Positions 1 to 7,180 of a stretch of 15,865 nucleotides of DNA are shown here, one piece after another. Below the pieces are notes generated by a model that ran no database searches, had not been told where the DNA came from, and saw only the letters and a list, made by a program, of their open reading frames with translations. The translations under genes and the position numbers were made by a program. The number at the start of each line of letters is the position of its first letter. Position 1 is the first letter of the stretch. Where the stretch lies: the NCBI GenBank assembly GCA_966430775.1, contig CBJMMB010000089.1, positions 1 to 15,865 on the forward strand, read 5' to 3'. This DNA comes from Dyella_B sp966430775 (lineage in GTDB: Bacteria; Pseudomonadota; Gammaproteobacteria; Xanthomonadales; Rhodanobacteraceae).

Positions 1-122
1 GCGAAGATCAACGCGACGATCGCGCCCAGGCTCAACACGACGCGGATCAATTCGCCGGTCACATTGATATCGGGCACGCTCGCCGCCGGCGCGCGCGCCA
101 ATACGGTCATCACGATGCTCAT
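1..122 (-). CDS. fliO: FliO, flagellar export-gate assembly protein (5' part only)
   Basis: Only the first 40 codons are present; the gene runs off the left edge. It begins MSIVMTVLARAP, then a short stretch, then LIRVVLSLGAIVALIF, which is the start of the single membrane segment expected of FliO. FliO helps assemble the FliP/FliQ/FliR core of the flagellar type III export gate in the inner membrane. Its ATG overlaps the fliN stop codon as ATGA, so the two are almost certainly translationally coupled. The upstream ribosome binding site is weak, which fits coupling. The call rests on position after fliN and on the membrane segment, because too little protein is present for a firm domain match. 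Confidence 0.8.
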   Translation of the reverse strand, partial: MSIVMTVLARAPAASVPDINVTGELIRVVLSLGAIVALIF

Positions 123-472
123 CGCAGCTTGCGCACCCGTTCGGCCGGACTGATCACGTCGGTGAGGCGGATACCGAATTTCTCGTTGATCACCACCACT
201 TCGCCGTGCGCCACCAGGGTGCCGTTGACGAACACGTCCAGCGGTTCGCCGGCCGCGCGGTCCAGTTCCACCACCGAGCCCTGGTTGAGCTGCAGCAGGT
301 TGCGGATGCTGATGCGCGTGCGGCCCACTTCCATCGCCAACGTCACCGGCACGTCCAGGATCATGTCCAGGCTTACGTCGGCCGCGTTGTCGCCGGCGGC
401 GCTCAAGGCGTCGAATTCCATGCGCGGCTGTGCGCCGTTGACGCCGTGATTGGGGTCGAGAGTCTGGCTCAT
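119..472 (-). CDS. fliN: FliN, flagellar motor switch C-ring protein
   Basis: 117 residues, of usual length for a short FliN. The N-terminal 35 residues are variable and probably flexible. Residues about 38-110 form a SpoA (surface presentation of antigens) domain with LDVPVTLAMEVGRT, LLQLNQGSVVELD and HGEVVVINEKFGIRLTDV, the classic FliN core. FliN forms the bottom of the cytoplasmic C-ring with FliM and docks the FliH-FliI ATPase complex for export. The ATG overlaps the fliM stop (ATGA), and its own stop overlaps the fliO start in the same way. Upstream is a modest CGGAAA site. No oddities seen. Confidence 0.97.
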   Translation of the reverse strand: MSQTLDPNHGVNGAQPRMEFDALSAAGDNAADVSLDMILDVPVTLAMEVGRTRISIRNLLQLNQGSVVELDRAAGEPLDVFVNGTLVAHGEVVVINEKFGIRLTDVISPAERVRKLR

Positions 473-1485
473 GCGATTTTTTCCGGAGCAAAGTCGAACG
501 TGGAAAGAGGTGCGCGGCGCCCGGCCGCGCGTTTGTAGCGGACCGCGTAGCGGCCGTTGGACTGGCCATACTCGCCGCGGAAAATCGGTATGTCTTCGGC
601 GAATACCGTGGTCATGCCGGGCAGGCTGATCGGAATCACGTCGCCCACGCGCAGGCCGAGGAATTCACCAATGCTGATTTCGGTTTCCAGCAGCAGCGAG
701 CTGAGCTCGACTTCCGCATCCATCACTTCTTCGTGCAGGCAGTTGATCCAGCGCTCGTCGCGCTCGCCCATGCGGTCGCTCTGCACGCCGGCGTCGAGCA
801 TGGTGCGGATCGGCTCCACCATCGAATAAGGCAGGGTGAGATGCACCTCGCCGCCGCCGCCGTCGAGCTCGACGTGGAAGCGCGACACCACCACCGTTTC
901 GGTGGGGCTGACGATATTGGCGAACTGCGGGTTGATCTCCGAGTTCATGAATTCGAACTGCACCTGCATCGCCGGCGCCCAGGCCTCGACCATCGCGGCA
1001 AACACTTCCACCAGCAGGATCTGGATCACGCGGTTTTCGGTAGGCGTGAAATCGCGCCCTTCGATGCGCGCGTGATAACGGCCGTCGCCGCCGAAGAAAT
1101 TGTCGATCACGGTGAAGACCAGACGCGGCTCCATCACTGCCAGCGCCGTGCCACGCAACGGCTTCACCTTGATCAGGTTGAGATTGCTCGGCACGTTCAG
1201 GCCGTGCACGTATTCGCTGAACTTCTGCATCTTCACGCCGAGCACCGACACTTCGCAGGTCTTGCGCAGCACGCCGAACAGGCCGGTACGGAAGAAACGC
1301 GCGAAACGATCGTTGATCATTTCCAGCGTGGGCAGGCGCCCGCGCACGATGCGGTCCTGCTGGGTGAAATCGAAATCCAGCACGGTGCCGGCCGGCGGCG
1401 GCACGTCGCTCTCGGTCTCGATCTGGCCGCCATCGACGCCGTTGAGCAGGGCGTCGATTTCTTCCTGTGAAAGCAGGTCGCTCAT
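469..1485 (-). CDS. fliM: FliM, flagellar motor switch protein
   Basis: 338 residues, normal length. The extreme N terminus holds LSQEEIDALLNG (residues 5-16), the conserved segment that binds phosphorylated CheY. The middle domain carries GGDGR (132-136), matching the GGxG(K/R) motif that contacts FliG. The C-terminal part, about 253-320, is the SpoA domain that pairs with FliN. FliM links chemotaxis signalling to motor reversal in the C-ring. The start is supported by a GGGAGC ribosome binding site eight bases upstream, and there is a 14-nt gap after fliL. It belongs to the fliLMNO transcription unit. All landmark motifs look intact, so a functional switch protein is expected. Confidence 0.98.
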   Translation of the reverse strand: MSDLLSQEEIDALLNGVDGGQIETESDVPPPAGTVLDFDFTQQDRIVRGRLPTLEMINDRFARFFRTGLFGVLRKTCEVSVLGVKMQKFSEYVHGLNVPSNLNLIKVKPLRGTALAVMEPRLVFTVIDNFFGGDGRYHARIEGRDFTPTENRVIQILLVEVFAAMVEAWAPAMQVQFEFMNSEINPQFANIVSPTETVVVSRFHVELDGGGGEVHLTLPYSMVEPIRTMLDAGVQSDRMGERDERWINCLHEEVMDAEVELSSLLLETEISIGEFLGLRVGDVIPISLPGMTTVFAEDIPIFRGEYGQSNGRYAVRYKRAAGRRAPLSTFDFAPEKIA

Positions 1486-1499
1486 CGGCTTAGCTCCCG

Positions 1500-1988
1500 T
1501 TACTGCATTACGAAGCTGGTGAAATAAAGCGCGTCGACATCCGGCTTGCCAGTTTTGTCGGCGACGATTTTGCGCACGGCCTCCAACGCTTCGGCCTGCA
1601 GCTTTTTCTTGCCGGCGATGTCGCTCAGGCCTGCATAGGTCTGGCTGCTGAACAGCATCACCAGCGCATTGCGGATCACCGGATCGCTTTCTTTCATCGC
1701 CTGCACCGCGGCCGGATCGTGCGTCATCACGGTCACGCCCACCTGCAGGTAGCGCGTGGCGTCCTGGTCCTGGAAATTCACCACAAAGGCGGGATCGAGC
1801 GGCAGGAACAATTCCGGCGCTTTCGGCGCAACGGCCGCAGCGGTGGGCTGCGCATGCTGCGCGCGGCTGTAGAGATAACCGCCCACGCCCAGCAAGGCGA
1901 GCACGGCGATGCCCGCGTACATCTTGGCGCCGCCCTTTTTCTTAGGTACGGCTGCTTCATTTCCGTCGACAGTCTCGGCGTTAGCCAT
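1500..1988 (-). CDS. fliL: FliL, flagellar basal body-associated protein
   Basis: 162 residues from the preferred start MANAE. A short charged cytoplasmic tail (PKKKGG) precedes one membrane helix, about residues 22-40 (MYAGIAVLALLGVGGYLY). A periplasmic domain with FLPLDPAFVVNF, YLQVGVTVMTHD and IRNALVMLFSSQTY follows, typical of FliL. FliL surrounds stator units and supports torque or swarming. A longer reading from an ATG at 2000 is possible, but the ATG at 1988 has a GAGG site six bases upstream while the earlier one has none at a usable distance. It is the first gene of a unit with its own sigma-54 promoter 62 nt upstream of the start codon. Confidence 0.95.
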   Translation of the reverse strand: MANAETVDGNEAAVPKKKGGAKMYAGIAVLALLGVGGYLYSRAQHAQPTAAAVAPKAPELFLPLDPAFVVNFQDQDATRYLQVGVTVMTHDPAAVQAMKESDPVIRNALVMLFSSQTYAGLSDIAGKKKLQAEALEAVRKIVADKTGKPDVDALYFTSFVMQ

Positions 1989-2060
1989 GAACAACCTCAT
2001 TCCATAACAAGACGTGGCGCCGCGCCTTTTCGCAAAGCGGGCTTAGCTGCAGAACTTTTA

Positions 2061-2075
2061 GCAAGCTGCGTGCCA
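2061..2075 (-). promoter_or_regulatory. Sigma-54 (RpoN) promoter of fliLMNO
   Basis: On the minus strand the sequence reads TGGCAC-GCAGC-TTGC, an exact match to the TGGCAC-N5-TTGC consensus with correct GG/GC spacing. Predicted transcription start is near 2049, giving a leader of about 60 nt before the fliL ATG. In Pseudomonas and Xanthomonas fliL is a known RpoN/FleQ target, so position and motif agree. No upstream FleQ box could be identified by eye. Confidence 0.9.
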
Positions 2076-2204
2076 CGGTGTGGAGGCGCATAACAGCGCG
2101 GTTTGTGGCGCGGAGAGGCGACGCGGGTGGCGTTTTATTGACGCGTGTCGGAATGAAGGCGCGTGCGTTGCGTGGTGATTACGTCAGGCTGCGAGAAACC
2201 ATCC

Positions 2205-2290
2205 GTAGGTTGGGCTGAGGCGCAGCCGAACCCCAACGTCGCCATGTGCATTATCACGTTGGGTTTCGGCTGCGCCTCTACCCAACCTAC
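2205..2290. repeat. REPIN-type inverted repeat, copy 1 (GTAG family)
   Basis: Two 35-bp arms, 2205-2239 and 2256-2290, are reverse complements with three mismatches, separated by 16 bp. Each arm begins at its outer end with GTAG followed by GTTGGG...CCCAAC, so each arm also folds into its own hairpin with an inner GGC/GCC stem. A tetranucleotide GTAG at the foot of a hairpin is the layout of the Stenotrophomonas SMAG and RAYT-associated REP elements, and paired inverted REPs are called REPINs. A sister copy lies at 6064-6149. Lying 19 bp past the fliK stop, it may also protect or end the fliE-K transcript. Confidence 0.85.
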
Positions 2291-2308
2291 TGACGCTTAC
2301 GGCAAGCG

Positions 2309-3559
2309 TCAGGCGAACGCGTCGACCAGGCCTACGGCTATGCGCGTTGCTGCTGCGATCGGTGTATCACCGACTGCTTCGTCGCTGGCGCTGCTGGAGG
2401 CCTGCGACTGCTGCCCTTGCTGAGCAAACTGCTGCTGCGCATGCTGGCCTACTGTCGCGTGGCCCAACGAAAGGCCCTGCCCGCCCAGCATCTGGTTGAG
2501 CTGGTCCAGGCCTTGCTGCACGGCGGCGCTGGTGGCGGGATGCTGGGTCATGAAGCTCACATCCACGCGGCCATGCTCCACGCTCACTTTCACGTCAAGC
2601 GGGCCAAGATCCTGCGGGTTCAAGCGTATCTGCGCCTGCTTCACGTCCTGGCCGCTGAGCCAAGTGATCTGCTGGCCGAGTTCCTTGGCGAAGCCGGAGG
2701 AACCGACCGGTGCGTTCATTGCGAGATTGTGCGTGGCGCCTGTCGGTGCGCTTGTCGGAGGTGCCGACACCGCTGCGGTAAGACTGCCCAACGCAGCAAG
2801 ATCGGGCGAGCTTTGTGATGTGCTGTCGGTGTTCGTCGCCGGCGCGGCGTGGCCGATCGCGGCCAGCCCTGCCGCAAAGTTTTGGAGATTGTCGCCGTTG
2901 CCCGAAGCCGGTGCGCTGCCATCCGCGGGCACGGCGCCATGGCTGACATCGCTGGCGGTGGCGGCGCTGGCGTTCGCGTCCGCAAAGATGGATGCCTTTT
3001 GCGACAGCGCATCGATGCCCTGGTTTGGCCCGCCAACGTTGCCCGTGGCCGTTCCCGCAGGCACGCTCATGGCGACGGCCAGCGGCGTGGGTATCAACGC
3101 AGCCGCCAGCGCGTTCGATTGCGCGGCATTCGCCGGTTTGTCGCCGGTTTGCGGAGCGGGCTTGGCGGGTGCCGCATGCGTGGTATTCCCGCCATGCGTA
3201 TCGCCGACCACGTGGTCGATCAGGTTGAGCACGACATGCGCCAGGGCGCCGGCGCCGCCGGTGAGATCGATGCCGATATCGCTGCCGTTGTCAGCATCGT
3301 CCTGTCTGGATGCATCGGCAGCGCCCGGCTTGTTCGCATGGGTTGCGTTCGCCGCCTGCGCGCTGTTGTCGCTCTGGCTTGCGTCGCTGGTTTGCGTGGC
3401 GCCTTGGGTCGGGTCCGCCGGCGGTGTTTGCTGTTGCTGGGCCGACTGCAAGTGCGCGCTGAAGCTGGCGCCGCCGTGCTGCTGGCTCGCCGGCCGCGGC
3501 GCGCTGGCATGCTGCGTCGGGGAGGCAATCGGCAGAGAAGCTAATGGCGTGGCGCTCAT
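2309..3559 (-). CDS. fliK: FliK, flagellar hook-length control protein
   Basis: 416 residues from the ATG at 3559, which follows a GAAGAG site. The first about 280 residues are low-complexity, rich in Ala, Gln, Asn, Thr, Ser and Pro, as expected for the exported molecular-ruler part. Residues about 285-370 form the Flg_hook (FliK C-terminal) domain with QAQIRLNPQDLGPLDVKVSV and LNQMLGGQGL, which contacts FlhB to switch export from hook to filament substrates. The reading frame continues upstream to 3763, but that extension overlaps fliJ in another frame and lacks FliK-like composition. There are 70 nt between fliJ and fliK. The C-terminal tail beyond 370 is Gln/Ser rich. The very open antisense strand here is a composition effect. 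Confidence 0.94.
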   Translation of the reverse strand: MSATPLASLPIASPTQHASAPRPASQQHGGASFSAHLQSAQQQQTPPADPTQGATQTSDASQSDNSAQAANATHANKPGAADASRQDDADNGSDIGIDLTGGAGALAHVVLNLIDHVVGDTHGGNTTHAAPAKPAPQTGDKPANAAQSNALAAALIPTPLAVAMSVPAGTATGNVGGPNQGIDALSQKASIFADANASAATASDVSHGAVPADGSAPASGNGDNLQNFAAGLAAIGHAAPATNTDSTSQSSPDLAALGSLTAAVSAPPTSAPTGATHNLAMNAPVGSSGFAKELGQQITWLSGQDVKQAQIRLNPQDLGPLDVKVSVEHGRVDVSFMTQHPATSAAVQQGLDQLNQMLGGQGLSLGHATVGQHAQQQFAQQGQQSQASSSASDEAVGDTPIAAATRIAVGLVDAFA

Positions 3560-3629
3560 GCGGGCATGCTCTTCAATACGTTGATCCAAGAAATAGGCAG
3601 CAAGAAGCAAGCCAGCAGTGGGGAACGCC

Positions 3630-4064
3630 TCATGGTGCGCCCAGCCGATGGCTGCGATGCTGCATCCGCTCGTCCACTTCCGCCTGTTCAAGCCGCTGTT
3701 CGCGCTGGCTTTCCTGCTTGCGCAGGCGTTCGACCACGCTGTCGAGCGCGTTCTCGCGCGCATGCGCCTGCAGCCAGCGTTCGCGCGCGCCCTCGAGCTG
3801 GCGCTGCAGGCGCTCGATCAGCTTGGCCTGCTGCACGATCGCCTGGTCGATGCGGTCGACGAATTGTTGACAGTTGAGCAGCGCGCTTACCGTCAGGCCG
3901 CCGTCGGCCAGGCTGTAGTCGCGCCGATAGCGCTGCAGTTCTTCCAGTTGCTGTTCGGCGTGGGCGAGTTTCTGTTGATGATCGGCCAGCCGCTGCAATG
4001 CGTCTTTCTGGCGGCGCTGCGCCTGGTCCACGGCCGGTTGCAGTCGATCCGAACGCGATGGCAT
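3630..4064 (-). CDS. fliJ: FliJ, flagellar export chaperone / ATPase stalk
   Basis: 144 residues, nearly all charged helix and Gln/Arg/Glu-rich, forming two long antiparallel coiled-coil segments (about 10-50 and 68-135), the FliJ signature. FliJ sits in the centre of the FliI hexamer, like the gamma subunit of F1-ATPase, and passes chaperones to the export gate. The start ATG at 4064 is two bases after the fliI stop and has GGAG nine bases upstream, inside fliI. An open frame continues further upstream antisense to nothing but within fliI; it is Arg-rich out-of-frame noise and was not used. Confidence 0.92.
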   Translation of the reverse strand: MPSRSDRLQPAVDQAQRRQKDALQRLADHQQKLAHAEQQLEELQRYRRDYSLADGGLTVSALLNCQQFVDRIDQAIVQQAKLIERLQRQLEGARERWLQAHARENALDSVVERLRKQESQREQRLEQAEVDERMQHRSHRLGAP

Positions 4065-4066
4065 GG

Positions 4067-5422
4067 CTAGATCTCCGCGGTGAGGGAAGCCAACCGTTCT
4101 TGCGCAGCATGCAGCTCGACCGGCTCGTCGACCTCCTGCTGCAGGAACCGGGTCAGCCGCGGATACATCGCGATGGCCTGGTCGACTTGCACGTCGGAGC
4201 CTTTCTGGTACGCGCCCACCGCGATCAGGTCCTGCCGCTGGCGATAGGCCGAATACACCTGGCGAAAGCGTTGCGCGGCGCGCATCTGTTCCTTCGCCAC
4301 CACCGCCGGCATCACGCGGCTGATCGACGCCTCGATATCGATGGCCGGATAGTGGCCGGCCTCGGCGAGATCGCGCGACAGCACGATATGGCCGTCCAGG
4401 ATCGCGCGCGCCGCGTCGGCGATCGGGTCGTGGCGATGATCGTCGCCTTCGGTCAGCACGGTGTAGAACGCGGTGATGGAACCGCGCCCTTCGGCATCGT
4501 TGCCGGCGCGTTCCACCAGCGCCGGCAACATCGCGAACACCGATGGCGGATAACCCTTGGTCGCCGGCGGCTCGCCGATCGCCAGCGCGATTTCGCGCTG
4601 CGCCTGCGCGTAACGCGTCAGCGAATCCATCAGCAGCAATACGCGCTGGCCGCGATCGCGGAACCATTCGGCGATCGCCGTGGCGTATTGCGCGCCGCGC
4701 AGGCGCTTGAGCGGCGGTGCGTCGGCCGGTGCGGCCACGATCACCGCGCGCTCGCGGCCTTCGTGGCCCAGCGTCTGTTCAACGAACTCTTTCACTTCGC
4801 GGCCGCGTTCGCCGATCAGGCCCACGACCACGACGTCGGCGTCGGTGTAGCGCGTCATCATGCCGAGCAAGGTGGACTTGCCCACGCCGGAACCGGCGAA
4901 CAGGCCGATGCGCTGGCCACGTCCCACCGTCAGCAAGGCATTGATCGCGCACACGCCGGTGTCCAGCGGCGTATCGATCGGTTTGCGCGCCATCGGGTTG
5001 ATCGGCTCGCGCTTGAGTGCGGCATGGCTTTCCGCCCGCAACGGGCCTTCGCCATCCAGCGGCATGCCGTCGGCGCCGACCACGCGGCCGAGCACTGCAT
5101 CACCCACCGGCAAGCCACCGGTGCGCGCGCACGGGCGCACGCGCGCATTCGGCAGCACGCCGTGCATTTCGGTGACGGGCATCAGCAGCAGGCGTTCGTC
5201 GGCGAAGCCCACCACTTCGGTATCCAGCTCGCTGCCATCGGCCGCATCGACCAGGCAGCGCGCGCCCAGCGGCGCTTCGCAACCTTCGGCTTCCAGGGTC
5301 AGGCCGACCACACGGCGCAGGCGCCCTTCCACCGTCAACATCTGCGCGGCGCGTGCATGCTGTGCACGCAGGCCGAGTTGCCGGCGCCAGCGTTGATGCT
5401 TGCCTGGCGTTGCGGCGCTCAT
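4067..5422 (-). CDS. fliI: FliI, flagellum-specific export ATPase
   Basis: 451 residues, normal for FliI. It is a RecA-fold ATPase related to F1-beta, with Walker A AGSGVGKS (176-183), catalytic Glu in GERGRE (E205) and Walker B LLLMD (262-266), followed by SLTRYAQAQREIALAIGEPP and GYPPSVFAMLP. The N-terminal domain (about 25-100) carries FliH contacts. It energises unfolding and delivery of substrates to the export gate. The ATG overlaps the fliH stop (ATGA) and follows a good GAGGTG site. A longer frame to 5578 exists but its extra 52 residues are Arg/Cys-rich and overlap fliH, so I reject it. Confidence 0.97.
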   Translation of the reverse strand: MSAATPGKHQRWRRQLGLRAQHARAAQMLTVEGRLRRVVGLTLEAEGCEAPLGARCLVDAADGSELDTEVVGFADERLLLMPVTEMHGVLPNARVRPCARTGGLPVGDAVLGRVVGADGMPLDGEGPLRAESHAALKREPINPMARKPIDTPLDTGVCAINALLTVGRGQRIGLFAGSGVGKSTLLGMMTRYTDADVVVVGLIGERGREVKEFVEQTLGHEGRERAVIVAAPADAPPLKRLRGAQYATAIAEWFRDRGQRVLLLMDSLTRYAQAQREIALAIGEPPATKGYPPSVFAMLPALVERAGNDAEGRGSITAFYTVLTEGDDHRHDPIADAARAILDGHIVLSRDLAEAGHYPAIDIEASISRVMPAVVAKEQMRAAQRFRQVYSAYRQRQDLIAVGAYQKGSDVQVDQAIAMYPRLTRFLQQEVDEPVELHAAQERLASLTAEI

Positions 5423-6051
5423 GCAGACACCTCGTCCGCGCCATCGTCGCGATCGTCGCCGAGCACCGCATCGACAACGGCGGCCAGTCGTGTGCTGACG
5501 CGTGCATCGAGGCGCGAGCGCTCGCTTTCCAATACGCAATCGCCACGTTGCAAGGCGGGGTTGGCGCCAAAACGCCAATGCGGTTCGGTAGCGCCCAGTT
5601 CACGCAACAGATCCAGATCGCTCGGATTCACCCACACGCGCAGCTCGCGTGTCGACGACGGCAACGCCGCGGCGGCTTCGCGCACGGCGCGTTCGATCAA
5701 GGAAGGATCGAGCTGCAACTCGCGCGTCACCACGCGCTGGGCGATGACGGTGGCGAGCAATGCCAGCTCGCGCTCGACCGCATCGTCCATGCCTGCGAGC
5801 GGACGCGCGGCGGCGGTGCACAAGGCATCCAGCCGCGTCAGGCGTTCGTCGAGTTCTTTCTTTGCCGCCGCGCGCCCTTCGGCCAGGCCTGCGGCATAGC
5901 CTTCCTCGCGCGCCTGGCGTTCGATTTCTTCCAGCTCGTAGATGGTCGGGCCGGGCGGTGCGGCGGGTTCGGCTGCGGTTTCGCCGCCGACTGACGGTGG
6001 TTCCCAGCGATCGAAACCGGCAACCGTTTCGCGAGTGAGGATGCCAGGCAT
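5419..6051 (-). CDS. fliH: FliH, negative regulator/peripheral stalk of the FliI ATPase
   Basis: 210 residues from the ATG at 6051. The N terminus has a Trp near the start (W16 in FDRWEPP), as used by FliH to bind FliN and FlhA. A GxxxGxxxG helix repeat (G51, G55, G59) follows, then a FliH/V-ATPase E-like C-terminal domain with QRVVTRELQLDPSLIERAVREA and LRVWVNPSDLDLLRE. FliH homodimers bind FliI and anchor it to the C-ring. A TTG start two codons earlier is possible, but GGGGGA lies seven bases before the ATG, which favours 6051. That ribosome binding site touches the end of the REPIN repeat that fills most of the 121-nt gap to fliG. Confidence 0.95.
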   Translation of the reverse strand: MPGILTRETVAGFDRWEPPSVGGETAAEPAAPPGPTIYELEEIERQAREEGYAAGLAEGRAAAKKELDERLTRLDALCTAAARPLAGMDDAVERELALLATVIAQRVVTRELQLDPSLIERAVREAAAALPSSTRELRVWVNPSDLDLLRELGATEPHWRFGANPALQRGDCVLESERSRLDARVSTRLAAVVDAVLGDDRDDGADEVSA

Positions 6052-6063
6052 CAGCAATCCCCC

Positions 6064-6149
6064 GTAGGTTGGGCTGAGGCGCCGCCGAACCCCAACGTTG
6101 CCATGCCGATTACGACGTTGGGGTTCGGCTGCACCTCAGCCCAACCTAC
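6064..6149. repeat. REPIN-type inverted repeat, copy 2 (GTAG family)
   Basis: Two 35-bp arms, 6064-6098 and 6115-6149, are reverse complements with two mismatches, separated by a 16-bp spacer similar to that of copy 1. Pairing extends three more bases on each side (CCC 6061-6063 with GGG 6150-6152), giving a stem of about 38 bp. It lies inside the fliE-K run, 21 bp after the fliG stop, and its end runs into the fliH ribosome binding site (6058-6063). As a hairpin in mRNA it could uncouple fliEFG from fliHIJK levels; that is inference. Confidence 0.88.
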
Positions 6150-6172
6150 GGGAGACGTCGTAAGGCACGCCA

Positions 6173-7180
6173 TCACACGAACTCGTCGCCGCTGGCCGAC
6201 AGACTGATCTGCCCCGCATCCGCCAGCTTGCGCGCGATCTGCAGCACTTCTTTCTGCGCGGCGTCCACTTCGCTGAGCTTGACCGGGCCTTTCACTTCGA
6301 GATCGTCGCGCAGCATATCGGCCGCACGCTTGGACATGTTGGCGAAGATCTTTTCGCGCACGCTCGCTTCGGCGCCTTTCAGCGCGACGATCAGGCTGGC
6401 GGACGGCACTTCGCGCAGCAAGGTCTGCATGCTGCGATCGTCGATGTCGCCCAGATCGTCGAACACGAACATCAGCTCTTCGATCTTGGTGCTGAGGCCG
6501 GCGTCGTGCGTGCGGATCGCGCTCATCAATTCGGTTTCGCGCGAAGTTTCCATCGCGTTGAGAATCGCGGCTGCAGCCTTGAGGCCACCGACCGAGGCGG
6601 ACTTGAGCTTGCTCGAGGTGCCGGAGAATTGGCGCTCCATGATTTCATCCAGCTCGTTCAGCGCCTGCGGCTGCACGCCATCGAGATTGGCGATGCGCAT
6701 CACCGCGTCGCTGCGCACGCGCTGCGGCAGGTAGCCGATCACTTCGGCAGCCTGGTCCGGCTCCAGATGCGCCAGCACCAATGCGATGATCTGCGGGTGC
6801 TCCATGCCGATCATCTCGGCGATGGCGCGGCTTTCCATCCACTTCAGCGATTCCAGGCCCTTGGTGGAACGGCCCAGCAAGATGCGATCGATCAGGCTGC
6901 CGGCCTTGGTTTCGCCGAGCGCGCTGACCAGCACCTTGCGGATATATTCCTCGGTGCCCACGCCAAGCGCGGTCTGGCGGCCGATGTCTTCGTTCAGGCG
7001 GTTGAGCACTTGTTCGACCTGGTCGCGCGACACGTTGCTGAGCGTGGCCATGGCGGTACCCACGGCCTGCACGTCGCGCGCGCTCAAATGCTTGAGCACC
7101 TCGGCGGCGTCCTGCTCGCCCAGGGTCAACAACAGGATCGCGGCGCGCTGGGCACCGTTGAGCAGTGCCTCAGCTGCCAT
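6173..7180 (-). CDS. fliG: FliG, flagellar motor switch protein (rotor)
   Basis: 335 residues, normal length. FliG_N (about 1-100) binds the FliF C-terminal tail. The middle domain holds the conserved EHPQ motif (127-130) for FliM. FliG_C includes MFVFDDLGDIDDRS (237-250) and the torque helix region REKIFANMSKRAADMLRDDL (275-294), with the alternating charged residues that face the stator. All the landmark charges are present, so a working rotor is expected. The gene overlaps the 3' end of fliF by 11 nt, with a GGGTGGG site inside fliF. The FliF-FliG overlap is common and fits their stoichiometric partnership. Confidence 0.98.
   Translation of the reverse strand: MAAEALLNGAQRAAILLLTLGEQDAAEVLKHLSARDVQAVGTAMATLSNVSRDQVEQVLNRLNEDIGRQTALGVGTEEYIRKVLVSALGETKAGSLIDRILLGRSTKGLESLKWMESRAIAEMIGMEHPQIIALVLAHLEPDQAAEVIGYLPQRVRSDAVMRIANLDGVQPQALNELDEIMERQFSGTSSKLKSASVGGLKAAAAILNAMETSRETELMSAIRTHDAGLSTKIEELMFVFDDLGDIDDRSMQTLLREVPSASLIVALKGAEASVREKIFANMSKRAADMLRDDLEVKGPVKLSEVDAAQKEVLQIARKLADAGQISLSASGDEFV

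Larger units (their letters stand above)
1989..2308. other. fliK-fliL intergenic region
   Basis: A 320-bp stretch without a credible gene. Moving in transcription direction it holds the inverted REPIN-type repeat (2205-2290) just after the fliK stop, then about 130 bp with no feature I can name, then the sigma-54 promoter (2061-2075) and a 61-nt fliL leader. A short plus-strand reading frame runs through the repeat, but it has no family likeness and is a by-product of the palindrome. Confidence 0.8.

Noticed and set aside
2205..2290. CRISPR array or tandem repeats from the recurring GTTGGG units
   Set aside because: Only two inverted arms per locus, no regular direct repeats or unique spacers, no cas genes; the layout is REPIN-like.
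2496..3584. 362-codon Ala/Cys-rich plus-strand frame
   Set aside because: Opposite strand of the low-complexity part of fliK; apparent hydrophobic segments reflect the Ala/Gln codons of fliK read backwards.
3998..5899. 633-codon open frame on the plus strand
   Set aside because: Antisense to fliH/fliI, rich in Arg, His, Gln and Ala with no domain likeness; a composition shadow of high-GC coding on the other strand.
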